Source: Thiosymbion sp942492625 | GTDB taxonomy: Bacteria > Pseudomonadota > Gammaproteobacteria > Chromatiales > Chromatiaceae | Reading direction: 5' to 3' | Assembly (NCBI GenBank): GCA_942492625.1 | Contig: CALOFM010000002.1 | Coordinates: 9,804-73,803, forward strand | DNA: 64,000 nucleotides | Shown here: piece by piece, positions 9,321 to 17,035 of the stretch | Layout: every line of letters starts with the position of its first letter | Position numbering within the stretch: the stretch's first letter is position 1 | Notes under the pieces: model-generated | Database searches by the model: none | Told to the model about the DNA's origin: nothing | The model's input: only the letters and a program-made list of their open reading frames with translations | Made by a program: the position numbers and the translations under genes

Positions 9321-9887
9321 ATGAAGATCGGCTACGCACGCGTTTCGACCCTGGACCAGAACCCAGACATGCAGCGTGACGAGCTGAAAAAGGCCGGTTG
9401 CGAAAGTGTCATTGTCGATCAGGTCAGCGGTACCGTGGTCCGCCGTCCGGGATTAGCTGAGGTCAAGAAGCTTCTACGGGAAGGGGACACGCTTGTGGTG
9501 TGGCGTCTCGACCGTCTGGGCCGTTCCTTGCGCGATCTGATCGAGTGGGCGCAATGGCTCGAAGTGAAGGGCGTTGCTCTGCAAAGCCTCAAAGAAGACA
9601 TCGACACCACCACTCCGACCGGCAAGCTCACCTTCCATCTGTTCGGTGCTCTGGCGCAGTTCGAGCGTGATCTAATCCAAGAGCGCACACAAGCCGGTCT
9701 TGCCGCCGCGCGGGCGCGTGGGCGCAAGGGAGGTCGGCGTAAGGCCCTGGACCCCGACAAGCGGGTCTTGGCCATCGATCTTTACCAGCAGAAGAAGATG
9801 TCGGTCGGCAAGATCTGCGAAGTCATGGGGATCTCAAAGCCCACCCTTTGCAGCTACGTGCGGGAAAGTCAGAAGGCGGTCGGTTAA
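9321..9887 (+). CDS. serine recombinase (resolvase/invertase family)
   Basis: The 188-residue protein starts MKIGYARVST with the nucleophilic Ser in YARVST. DRLGRSLRDLIEW and FGALAQFERDLIQERT of the catalytic domain and E-helix follow, and then a C-terminal helix-turn-helix (SVGKICEVMGISKPTL). It is a complete small resolvase/invertase. GGAAGG shortly upstream of the ATG is a good ribosome-binding site. Its usual jobs are cointegrate resolution or inversion. No tnpA lies beside it, so it may be an orphan from a lost transposon or act on the motif array upstream. Confidence 0.85.
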   Translation: MKIGYARVSTLDQNPDMQRDELKKAGCESVIVDQVSGTVVRRPGLAEVKKLLREGDTLVVWRLDRLGRSLRDLIEWAQWLEVKGVALQSLKEDIDTTTPTGKLTFHLFGALAQFERDLIQERTQAGLAAARARGRKGGRRKALDPDKRVLAIDLYQQKKMSVGKICEVMGISKPTLCSYVRESQKAVG

Positions 9888-10297
9888 CTCGATTGACTGG
9901 TTCCCCAAGGCCCCAAGTCCGGACATTTGGCGACCGGGCAGGAACGGCGGTTTGAAGTTGGATAGCGGTCATTAGGCAGGGGGGTCGCCCGGGCGATGGG
10001 CGACGCGAGACGCGACTGTATGCCGTACCGCGCATCATTTTTTGCGGAAGCCAGCGAAAGGAGTTGTCCGTACACGTTTCCAGCGCCACGAGGCAGCACT
10101 TGAGTGGCCGGGGGTTGCGAGACTCGGCGGGGCAAAGTCGCAGGACATAATGCAGGCGAAGCCAACCTACCGGTAGCTTCGTCACTTGGGGCAATATGCC
10201 GACCTGGCAGTCAGAAGGGGCGGCACGCCAACATCCACCATCACCGCGTGTACCTTGCAGACGTTTCAGTGGCTAAACCACCCCGGAGAACGCCCAA
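9888..10297. other. intergenic, no gene recognised
   Basis: This is a 410-base spacer between the serine recombinase and the convergent end of cbbR. Short frames on both strands show no recognisable motif. I see no terminator with a clear T-run. Confidence 0.4.
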
Positions 10298-11230
10298 TCA
10301 AGCCATGCCTTGAGGCTTCCGCATGGCCTCGTCGGCGGAATGCTGAAGCAGATAGTCGCGGAAGGCTTGGGCCACGATTGAAAGCTGCTTGCCCTCTGGA
10401 TACACCACATACCAATGGCGCTTGATGGGAAAACCTTGCACATCGAGCAGGGTCAGCTTCGCTTCGTTTGTTTCAAACGGGAGCGTGTGCTGTGATAGCA
10501 CCGAGATACCCAAGCCACCGATCACCGCCCGCTTGAGCGCCTCATTACTACCGAGCTCCATTCGCACTTGCATTTTCAACCCATGCTCAGCAAACAGACG
10601 TTCCGCTGCCATGCGTGTACCCGAACCCGACTCGCGGGCAAGCATCGGCTGCTCCGCTAGTCGCTCGAGTGGAATAGTTTTCTCGCCTGCGAGTGGATGG
10701 TCAATCGGCGCAACCACCACCAGCGGATTCTCCAGAAACGGCTCGGCACTGGTGGGAATCGCGTCCGGAGGCTGGCCAAAGATATAGAGGTCATCCTTAT
10801 TTTCCGATATGCGTTGGAGCACCTGTTCTCGGTTGGACACCTTGAGTGAGACATCCACACCGGGGTACCGCTGACAAAACTTCCCCAACATCAGGGGTAC
10901 GAAGTATTCCGCCGTCGTAACTACGGCCAGCCGCAGAGTCCCCTGCTTCAGACCCTTCGCATCGGCGATGGTCATCTGGAAACGGGCGAAGTGGTCGAAA
11001 ATTTCGCACGCGAACTTGTGCAGGGAACGCCCGGCGTCGGTGAGATACAGCTTCTTGCCGATCTGCTCGAACAAGGGTAGGCCCACTGTATCGGTCAGTT
11101 TCTTGATCTGCATCGACACCGTAGGCTGGGTCAGGAAGAGTTCCTCTGCGGCGCGGGTGAAGCTGCCGTGGCGGACAATGGCGTTAAAGACCTCGAGCTG
11201 ACGCAAGGTGGTGTGACGCATTCCAGGCAA
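10298..11230 (-). CDS. cbbR: LysR-type regulator, CbbR-like
   Basis: The 310-residue LysR protein has an N-terminal winged helix-turn-helix (LRQLEVFNAIVRHGSFTRAA, TQPTVSMQIKKL). The effector domain contains LRLAVVTTAEYFVPLML, YIFGQPPDAIPT, PLVVVAPIDHPLAG and LARESGSGTR, a pattern typical of CbbR/RbcR. CbbR activates Calvin-cycle genes in response to metabolites. It is divergent from a class II aldolase gene, a usual cbb neighbour, with a palindromic T-N11-A type site between them. No RuBisCO gene is in the window. The start could also be the ATG at 11221 (MRHTTLRQ). Confidence 0.78.
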   Translation of the reverse strand: MPGMRHTTLRQLEVFNAIVRHGSFTRAAEELFLTQPTVSMQIKKLTDTVGLPLFEQIGKKLYLTDAGRSLHKFACEIFDHFARFQMTIADAKGLKQGTLRLAVVTTAEYFVPLMLGKFCQRYPGVDVSLKVSNREQVLQRISENKDDLYIFGQPPDAIPTSAEPFLENPLVVVAPIDHPLAGEKTIPLERLAEQPMLARESGSGTRMAAERLFAEHGLKMQVRMELGSNEALKRAVIGGLGISVLSQHTLPFETNEAKLTLLDVQGFPIKRHWYVVYPEGKQLSIVAQAFRDYLLQHSADEAMRKPQGMA

Positions 11231-11254
11231 TCCCCAAGCTAATGTATAGACATC

Positions 11255-11271
11255 TATCTATAGCATAGATA
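11255..11271. promoter_or_regulatory. LysR-type operator palindrome between cbbR and aldolase gene
   Basis: TATCTAT-AGC-ATAGATA is a perfect 7-base inverted repeat in an AT-rich divergent intergenic region. It satisfies the T-N11-A rule for LysR sites. It likely binds the adjacent CbbR-like protein. Confidence 0.6.
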
Positions 11272-11430
11272 TGTATATTTGATTTCTTTCTATATATATG
11301 AGCCCTTAAGATGCTTCTCGAGGCAACGCGGGGGCGGGGTGGCCCACGAGCACTTTGAATAAGTGCAGCGTTGGACTGGGCGCTGCGCGTTGTAGCCCCG
11401 GTTGTCCCGGCTTACCCCGAAGGAGGAAAG

Positions 11431-12526
11431 ATGCCGCTGGTTGACATGAAGACATGCTCCATCACGCCCACCATAACCGCTACGCGGTCGGGGCGTTCGA
11501 TCTCGTAAGCCTGGATTTCCTGGAAGGAATCCTGCGCGCTTGTGAAGGTACGCGCGCGCAGAGGTCCCGGTCGCCATCCACATGGATCATGGGGCATCCT
11601 TCGAGTCGGCGGTACGGGCCATCAACCGCGGCTGCAATGGCGTGATGGTGGACGCCTCGCAGGTAGACTTTGCGAGCAACGTGGCGCTCACCAGGCGCGT
11701 CGCCGAGATGGCGCACGCCTGCGGCGTCGCGGTGAAAGGTGAGCTCGGCTACGTCGCCGGCGTGGAGGGCGAGGATGCCGAGAGGCACCCGGGCGAGGTC
11801 GTTTACACCTCGGTCGAGGAGGCGCGCGCCTATGTCGAGCAGACGGGGGTGGATTGCCTGGCAGTATCCATCGGCACGGTTCACGGGCGCATGCGCGGGC
11901 GGCCCGAACTCGACTTTGACCGGCTCGCCCAGATCAACGAATCGCTGCGCATTCCCCTGGTGATCCACGGCGGCACCGGTTTGAGCGATGAGCAATACCA
12001 CCGGCTGATCGAAAACGGGGTCACGAAGATCAATTACTTCACGGCGCTGTCCGATTCCGCGGCGGGTGAGATTCGGGCGGCCGAAGCGCGCAATGCGGGT
12101 GGTGGCTATACCGGCCTGCTCAAGGGCGTACGCAGTGCCATCCAGGCTGAGGTCGAGCGCATGAACCATCTGTTCGGCTCCGCCGGGCAGGCCGAGGGGG
12201 CTCTCGCGGGCGCCCGTCTCTGGCACCCCGTCGCGCATCTCATCCTATACAACACCAGCGGCGCGGACGAGGCCGGGGTGGAGGCCATGATGGCGCGGGG
12301 GCGGGAGGTGCTTTCTGGGATACCGGGTGTGCGGCGCGTTGCCACCGGCCGTGCCGTCAAAACGGACGCGCAGTACCGCTGTTGCTGGATCATCGAGTTT
12401 GCGAGCGAGAAGGTCATAGACAGCTACCGCGACCATGCCGATCACGTGGCCTTCGCAGCCGGACTGTTCCGTCCCATCGCTGGGGAGCGCCTGAGCATCG
12501 ACTACAGGCTCACGGAGCGAGATTAG
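11431..12526 (+). pseudogene. class II fructose-bisphosphate aldolase fused to Dabb domain, broken 5' end
   Basis: A strong ribosome-binding site (GAAGGAGG) precedes MPLVDMK. A base appears to be missing at about 11448, because the next residues (MLHHAHHNRYAVGAF, DLVSLDFLEGIL) are in another frame. Near 11548 the sequence jumps to EVPVAIH...DHGASF with roughly 30-40 family residues missing. The rest is intact: zinc-binding HMDHG, VKGELGYVAG, VIHGGTGL, NGVTKINYFTAL. From about residue 218 of the long frame, a stress-responsive A/B-barrel (Dabb) domain follows (LWHPVAHLILYN through YRDHADHVAF). The aldolase-Dabb fusion is notable; the gene should be inactive as read. Confidence 0.75.
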
Positions 12527-12682
12527 ATGCCCATGCCTGGCTCGCGCTGCCAACGTGGAGAGAGCCAAGGGTGAGATTTTTGTCGCATCTGGACGCGAGG
12601 TCGGAGCCCGTGCAACGGGCTTCATCGAGGTGATTCAAGAGAGCTTTTTCAACCGGAGAGTTAGTCCAGGAGACGGTTGCTG

Positions 12683-13720
12683 ATGAGCCAAACTACCAAG
12701 ACCATCGTCGCACGGCAACGGATACTATTGCAGAGCTGGCTCGCCGGCCCGATGCAGAGGTTTGCAGCCGATTGCGCCCGCGTCTGGCCCGAGCGCCCGG
12801 CGCTGGAGCAATGCTTGGCAGGGGGGCTCCACGCCCTTCCTTGGTGCAAGCACCTCTTTGTCCTCGACGGCAGTGACCGACAGCTCACGGCCAACGTGAG
12901 CCCCGCCGGGCTGCTGCTGGACTACTTCGGGCGCGACCGCAGCGGGCGGCCCTACTTGAGCCACGCCCTGGCCGGCGATGCCTTCTCGCTGTCCGATGCC
13001 TACATCAGCCGCAATGCGCGGCGGCCTTCGCTGACCGCCGTGCAACGCATCCTGGACGACAGCGGCGCCTTACTCGGTTTCCTCGGCGCCGACTTCGACC
13101 TACGGGAGCTGCCCCTGACCCGCGAGCTCTATTCGCAGCCGGAACAATGGCTGCAGCTCAAAGGCGATCCGGCGATTCGGGGCGGCCTGTTCTTTCAGCA
13201 GCGGGTCGAGAGCCTCCTGGACCAGCACATCGACGAGGTGCTGGACCTGCTCACCGAGCTGATTGCCGTCCATGGCGTGTTCCACAGCAAACTGCACTTC
13301 TCCAGCTCTCGGGCGACCCTCTGGCTGATCGATGACCCGTTCCGCTACCGCATCCTGGACTTCGACGATCTGTCCGACCCCGGGATATGTCTCGCCTATC
13401 CGCGGCACTCTTATCCGCAGGACGCGGTCATCCCGCCGCCGCGCATCAAGGAGGTGCTGAATCGGTTCCGGGAGCTTCGGTTCATCGACGAAAACATCTA
13501 TCTGCGCTCGGGGTCGTTGAACATCTTCAACGGAACTGTCGGGCTCAATTTCTCCTGCGACGGCTCCCACTACATGCCCTGGAGCGACTTCCTATCTATG
13601 GGCTTGGACTTCTGGATCGGCAGTGGGGCTATCTGTGCCGTCGACGATGGGGCTGTATGTGAGACGTCCGGCGCTCGAATGCCGACGGCGCAAGCGCCCG
13701 AAACGAAGGGGGGTTCATGA
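12683..13720 (+). CDS. PDC/Cache sensor-domain protein
   Basis: The ~345-residue protein lacks transmembrane segments. Its first half fits a PDC/Cache fold (FVLDGSDRQLTANV, then GRDRSGRPYLSHAL, SDAYIS, and LGFLGADFDLREL). The second half is conserved-looking but unassigned (VESLLDQHIDEVLDLL, LIDDPFRYRILDFDDLSDPGI). ATG at 12683 has AGGAG ten bases upstream; TTG at 12677 is an alternative. It follows the aldolase gene in the same direction and may share its operon. A ligand-sensing role is inferred from the fold; the ligand and output are unknown. Confidence 0.6.
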   Translation: MSQTTKTIVARQRILLQSWLAGPMQRFAADCARVWPERPALEQCLAGGLHALPWCKHLFVLDGSDRQLTANVSPAGLLLDYFGRDRSGRPYLSHALAGDAFSLSDAYISRNARRPSLTAVQRILDDSGALLGFLGADFDLRELPLTRELYSQPEQWLQLKGDPAIRGGLFFQQRVESLLDQHIDEVLDLLTELIAVHGVFHSKLHFSSSRATLWLIDDPFRYRILDFDDLSDPGICLAYPRHSYPQDAVIPPPRIKEVLNRFRELRFIDENIYLRSGSLNIFNGTVGLNFSCDGSHYMPWSDFLSMGLDFWIGSGAICAVDDGAVCETSGARMPTAQAPETKGGS

Positions 13721-13744
13721 ACGAAACGAAGGGGGGTTCATGAA
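13699..13744 (+). repeat. exact 23-bp tandem duplication at gene junction
   Basis: The unit beginning CGAAACGAAGGGGGGTTCAT occurs twice back to back (13699-13721 and 13722-13744). Each copy contains the stop of the PDC gene overlapping an ATG. Without the duplication the two genes would overlap by ATGA; with it the second start is pushed 23 bases downstream. Confidence 0.9.
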
Positions 13745-13871
13745 TGGGGATGCGGTCAGCCCTCCAAACGGCTCGATTACGCAGGAGAGTCTACCCGGAA
13801 CCGACCGGTACGCAACGCACAAGCCTGTCGTGTTGATCGGAGGTGCCCCGGGGTGTGGCAAGACGACCTAG
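13740..13871 (+). pseudogene. P-loop NTPase, N-terminal fragment
   Basis: From ATG 13740 the frame reads MNGDAVSPPNG and reaches PVVLIGGAPGCGKTT, a perfect Walker A (GxxxxGKT), then meets TAG immediately. Only 43 residues remain, so this is the start of an ATPase or kinase gene that was cut or mutated just after its nucleotide-binding loop. The next bases do not restore a recognisable P-loop protein in another frame. It was probably co-transcribed with the PDC-sensor gene. The family cannot be named. Confidence 0.55.
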
Positions 13872-14000
13872 GGCTATCAAGAGCTTCTCCCTTGCTCGCT
13901 TGAAAGGCGGTGTTCCTGCTGCGCCCATGTGTTTCTCGTGTTTCATCGAGTCCTCGAAATCCCGCAGGGTCCTGCGGTCGCAAAGGCCAGTTTCATATAC

Positions 14001-14016
14001 ATAGATTAAAATCTAT
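14001..14016. promoter_or_regulatory. inverted repeat ATAGATT-AA-AATCTAT
   Basis: A perfect 7-base inverted repeat in AT-rich DNA, with half-sites similar to the palindrome at 11255-11271. It may be a second LysR-type site upstream of the small membrane gene at 14161. Weak evidence. Confidence 0.35.
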
Positions 14017-14160
14017 CGATACGATATTAAACATTTATTATTAATTATGCGCGAATCTGGGCAGAATCACAGTCGTACCACGATGGTAGTGATTCGCCGA
14101 ACGGCACATGCCGGTGCTGCATACGTCAATCCGATACATATAGGACCCGAGGATATTGTC

Positions 14161-14343
14161 ATGATTCTTGTTTCCCTACTGTTGATTTCCATCCTCTCCA
14201 CCCTGACGGCTTTCGTACTGGGCTCGCTGGTCCTGGAGGCCTTTTCGGCCATACGAAGCACGGCTGCGGCATGGGGCTTGCCGTGTGGGTGCATAGCCCT
14301 CCCTCAGCGGATGCCGGTGCCGGTGCACGCGCGCCCGACGTGA
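14161..14343 (+). CDS. small membrane protein, possibly truncated
   Basis: ATG 14161, with GAGGA about 8 bases upstream, starts a 60-residue product. Its first ~26 residues form one hydrophobic helix (MILVSLLLISILSTL, AFVLGSLVLEAF). The remainder is Pro/Arg-rich and ends just before a transposase fragment, so the natural C-terminus may be lost. I do not recognise the family. Confidence 0.35.
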   Translation: MILVSLLLISILSTLTAFVLGSLVLEAFSAIRSTAAAWGLPCGCIALPQRMPVPVHARPT

Positions 14344-14347
14344 GGCT

Positions 14348-14584
14348 GAGACCAGCCTGCTCGGCGTGCTCAAGGAGATCGATCTGCGCGTCGGCTTCAC
14401 CGAGTCCTTCAAGACGTTGGCCAGCCGCGAGGTCATGCCACGCGAGCAACTGCAGTAGCGCCTGCTGCTCTGTCTCTACGGCCTGGGCACCAACGCCGGA
14501 CTGAAGCGTATGGCCGCGAGCAATCGGACGGTCAGCTATCGCGATCTGCTCTACGTGCGCCGGCGCTTCATCGCAAGCGTTTGA
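14348..14584 (+). pseudogene. Tn3-family transposase internal fragment
   Basis: About 78 codons match the middle of Tn3 TnpA: LLGVLKEIDLRVGFTESFKT, LYGLGTNAGLKRM and YRDLLYVRRRF. The same region occurs in the TnpA at 4535-7436, but this copy differs clearly in sequence. An in-frame TAG lies inside (LQ-stop-RLLLCLYG). Neither end of the transposase is present nearby, so this is a scrap of an old transposon. Confidence 0.8.
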
Positions 14585-14749
14585 CGCTTCGTGCAGACCC
14601 GCACTTGACGACAACGAAGGGCAGCGCGTCGCTGATCAGAGCGGCGATCGACAGCCCGGATCGGTTTTCGCCTGTGCTGAGCACCCGCTGTGCCCGCGCG
14701 ATGCACAGGTTGATTTCACGCCGGAAAATGACACTTACGCCCACTTACT

Positions 14750-16228
14750 ATGCCACAGCCCCTAACCCTATCGCGTGCCGCCAAGCTGGCCGGAGTCACT
14801 CGCAGCGAGTTACAGGAAACCCTGCGCAAGAGCGGCCTGAACATGTTCGAAGGCAAAATCGCTATCGGCGATCTGTTGTCGCTGTACCCCGAGATCGATC
14901 TCGAACGAGACCCGGTATTCGAACGGATAAAGCGCATCAAAGAGACGGCGCGGCCAAAGCGTGAATACAGCGACGGCTGGATTCCGCAACCGGACGTGTT
15001 GTTGGCGCGACTCAAAGAGATGCAGTCGGTGCTCGTTCGCACGAAGGCCGCTTTGAATCGGGGAGAGGTGCGGTTCGAAGAAATCGTACAGCGCCTGCAG
15101 GAGATCAGCGCGAGCGCCGAGCCGGCGACGCGCACCCGGCTGGATGCCCTGCGCGAGAGCCTCACCGCCCGCCAGCAGGGGCCGTCCCTCGAGGCCGATG
15201 TTCGCGCGGAGATCTTCGCCCGGGATACCTTCCTGAAGCTACTCGCCGCCAAAGTGAAACTCAAACCGAGCGGTCATGAATACGTCGTCGAGGGCAAGGA
15301 GAGCCTGCTCGATGCCGCCCTGCGCGCCGGGCTCCACATGGACTACGGCTGCTCCAGCGGCAACTGCGGTACCTGCAAGTGCCGTATCCTGTCCGGGCAG
15401 GCGACTCGGTTACGCGAACACGATTACGTCCTCAGCGCCCATGAGCAGGAGGACGGCTATCTCCTCGCCTGCTCTTGGACCGCCGTTACCGACCTGGTGA
15501 TCGAGGCCCACGAAGCCACCAGCCCGGCGCAGCTCCCGGTGCAAGAGGTTCGTGCCACGGTGCAACGCATCGAGCACTTGGGCCCCGAGGGTGCGCTGTT
15601 GCACCTGAAAACACCGCGCACGCATTCCCTGCGTTTCATGTCGGGACAGACCGTACGCCTGACCAACGAGGATGGGGCCAGCCGGATCTATCCGGTCGCC
15701 TCCTGTGCCTGTGACGGTCGGCATCTGCTGTTTCTGATCCGGCGCCGGGCCGATGACGACTTCGGCCAGTCGGTGCTTGCCGACAGCATCATTGGCCAGA
15801 TGGTTCGTATCGACGGGCCGATGGGTGATTTCGTGCTGCAGGAAGATTCCATTGCCCCCTGTGTGCTGATCGCAGGCGGCGAGGGCATCGGTTATGTAAA
15901 GAGCCTGCTGGAGCACGCGATCGCCATCGACAATGCGGACTGGCTGCACGTCTACCTGATGCACGAGCCGGCTTGGGGCGACAAGGTTCTCAACCTTTTC
16001 CGGTCCTGGGAGGACGCGTTGGAGAATTTCCGCTTGACCAGGCTGCCGCAGCAAACCGAAGCGTCCTCGCTTTATTCACTGTTGCAAGACGATCATCCCG
16101 ATCTGGACAAGTGCCACCTCTATGTCGCCGGACCGGACCAACTCGTCGGTCCCCTCGCTCGAACGCTCAAGGACAATAGCGAAGGCACAGCAAGTGACGC
16201 GAACATGCGCGTGATTGCCGTGGATTGA
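14750..16228 (+). CDS. 2Fe-2S ferredoxin-FAD/NAD reductase with N-terminal HTH-like extension
   Basis: The 492-residue protein has three parts. Residues 1-160 are helical and begin with a MerR-like pattern (LSRAAKLAGVTRSELQETL). Residues ~165-250 are a plant-type ferredoxin with Cys201, Cys206, Cys209 and Cys241. Residues ~260-490 form a flavin/NAD reductase module (RIYPVAS for FAD, VLIAGGEGIGYV for NAD). Similar modules pass electrons from NAD(P)H to oxygenases or dehydratases. The N-terminal extension is unusual for such reductases and may mediate partner binding. No ribosome-binding site is obvious at 14750 and no partner oxygenase is adjacent. The frame is intact. Confidence 0.75.
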   Translation: MPQPLTLSRAAKLAGVTRSELQETLRKSGLNMFEGKIAIGDLLSLYPEIDLERDPVFERIKRIKETARPKREYSDGWIPQPDVLLARLKEMQSVLVRTKAALNRGEVRFEEIVQRLQEISASAEPATRTRLDALRESLTARQQGPSLEADVRAEIFARDTFLKLLAAKVKLKPSGHEYVVEGKESLLDAALRAGLHMDYGCSSGNCGTCKCRILSGQATRLREHDYVLSAHEQEDGYLLACSWTAVTDLVIEAHEATSPAQLPVQEVRATVQRIEHLGPEGALLHLKTPRTHSLRFMSGQTVRLTNEDGASRIYPVASCACDGRHLLFLIRRRADDDFGQSVLADSIIGQMVRIDGPMGDFVLQEDSIAPCVLIAGGEGIGYVKSLLEHAIAIDNADWLHVYLMHEPAWGDKVLNLFRSWEDALENFRLTRLPQQTEASSLYSLLQDDHPDLDKCHLYVAGPDQLVGPLARTLKDNSEGTASDANMRVIAVD

Positions 16229-16291
16229 CCCCGGCGCAACGCGTTTTGCCAGAGCGGGAGCCCTTGCTTCAGTACGACCTCTTCCGTCTGT

Positions 16292-17035
16292 ATGCCACTG
16301 CGATTCCCGACCGGAAGTTACGGCTTCACACGTCAAAGCTCACTCGGCGACATCCGCTGCACCGACGGCGGTAGCCGCGGCAACCGCGCCGCTGTTACGC
16401 TCGGCGAGCGGACTGTAGCCGACAGGCCGTTCGCGGGCCCGTTGGGCGAGCTCGAACCGGTGCACCTGGAAGTGGTGACGGAAGCTTCCGAGGTGGGGCT
16501 TTGGAATGAATATGTCGAGCGTTTCCACCCCCTGGGCTACAAGGGCGCCTTCGGCTACCGGCTGCGTTACTTCATCCGCTCGGGCGCCCAGCGCTTGGGC
16601 TGTGTCCTGCTGGCCGGCGCCGCCAAAGCCATCGCGGTGCGTGACCGCTGGATTGGCTGGGACGAACGGGTGAGGCTGCGCAACCTGCCCTGGGTTATCA
16701 ACAACAGTCGATTTCTGATCTTTCCCCACGTTCGGGTTCCGCACTTGGGCAGCCATGTGCTGGGGCAGTTGGCCCGGCAGGTGGCGGCGGATTGGCAGCG
16801 TCAAAGGGGATTCTCCCCGCTGCTGATGGAGACCTTCGTGGACCCGCGGCGGTATGCCGGCACCTGCTACCGGGCGCGCGGCTGGGAGCGGCTCGGCGAG
16901 ACCAGCGGCCGCGGGCTGGCACGACCTGGAAAGTCCTACCGAAGCACCTCGCGGCTGGTGTTGGCCAAGCCCTTGGACAGCAATTTCCGCCAGCTCCTGT
17001 GCGCCGCGCCGTTGCCGGGTAGGAGGGTGCAATGA
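16292..17035 (+). CDS. DUF4338 / DruA-like protein coupled to transposase
   Basis: The 247-residue product contains the DUF4338 core: LWNEYVERFHPLGYKG, LRYFI, GWDERVRLRNLPWVINNSRF, and METFVDPRRYAGTCYRARGW. The first ~55 residues look non-native, so the N-terminus may be truncated or the start lies further in. DUF4338 is the domain of DruA in Druantia anti-phage systems, but no druB-E genes are present. The stop overlaps the transposase start by ATGA (17032-17035), which implies coupled translation. A second DUF4338 gene sits in the same arrangement at 45317. A role in transposition is inferred. Confidence 0.75.
   Translation: MPLRFPTGSYGFTRQSSLGDIRCTDGGSRGNRAAVTLGERTVADRPFAGPLGELEPVHLEVVTEASEVGLWNEYVERFHPLGYKGAFGYRLRYFIRSGAQRLGCVLLAGAAKAIAVRDRWIGWDERVRLRNLPWVINNSRFLIFPHVRVPHLGSHVLGQLARQVAADWQRQRGFSPLLMETFVDPRRYAGTCYRARGWERLGETSGRGLARPGKSYRSTSRLVLAKPLDSNFRQLLCAAPLPGRRVQ

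Noticed and set aside
11480..12238. 252-codon minus-strand frame
   Set aside because: Shadow of the aldolase-Dabb gene; the plus strand carries the conserved motifs.
14585..14749. Small gene between the transposase fragment and the 2Fe-2S reductase
   Set aside because: Short open frames exist, but none has a ribosome-binding site or a recognisable motif.
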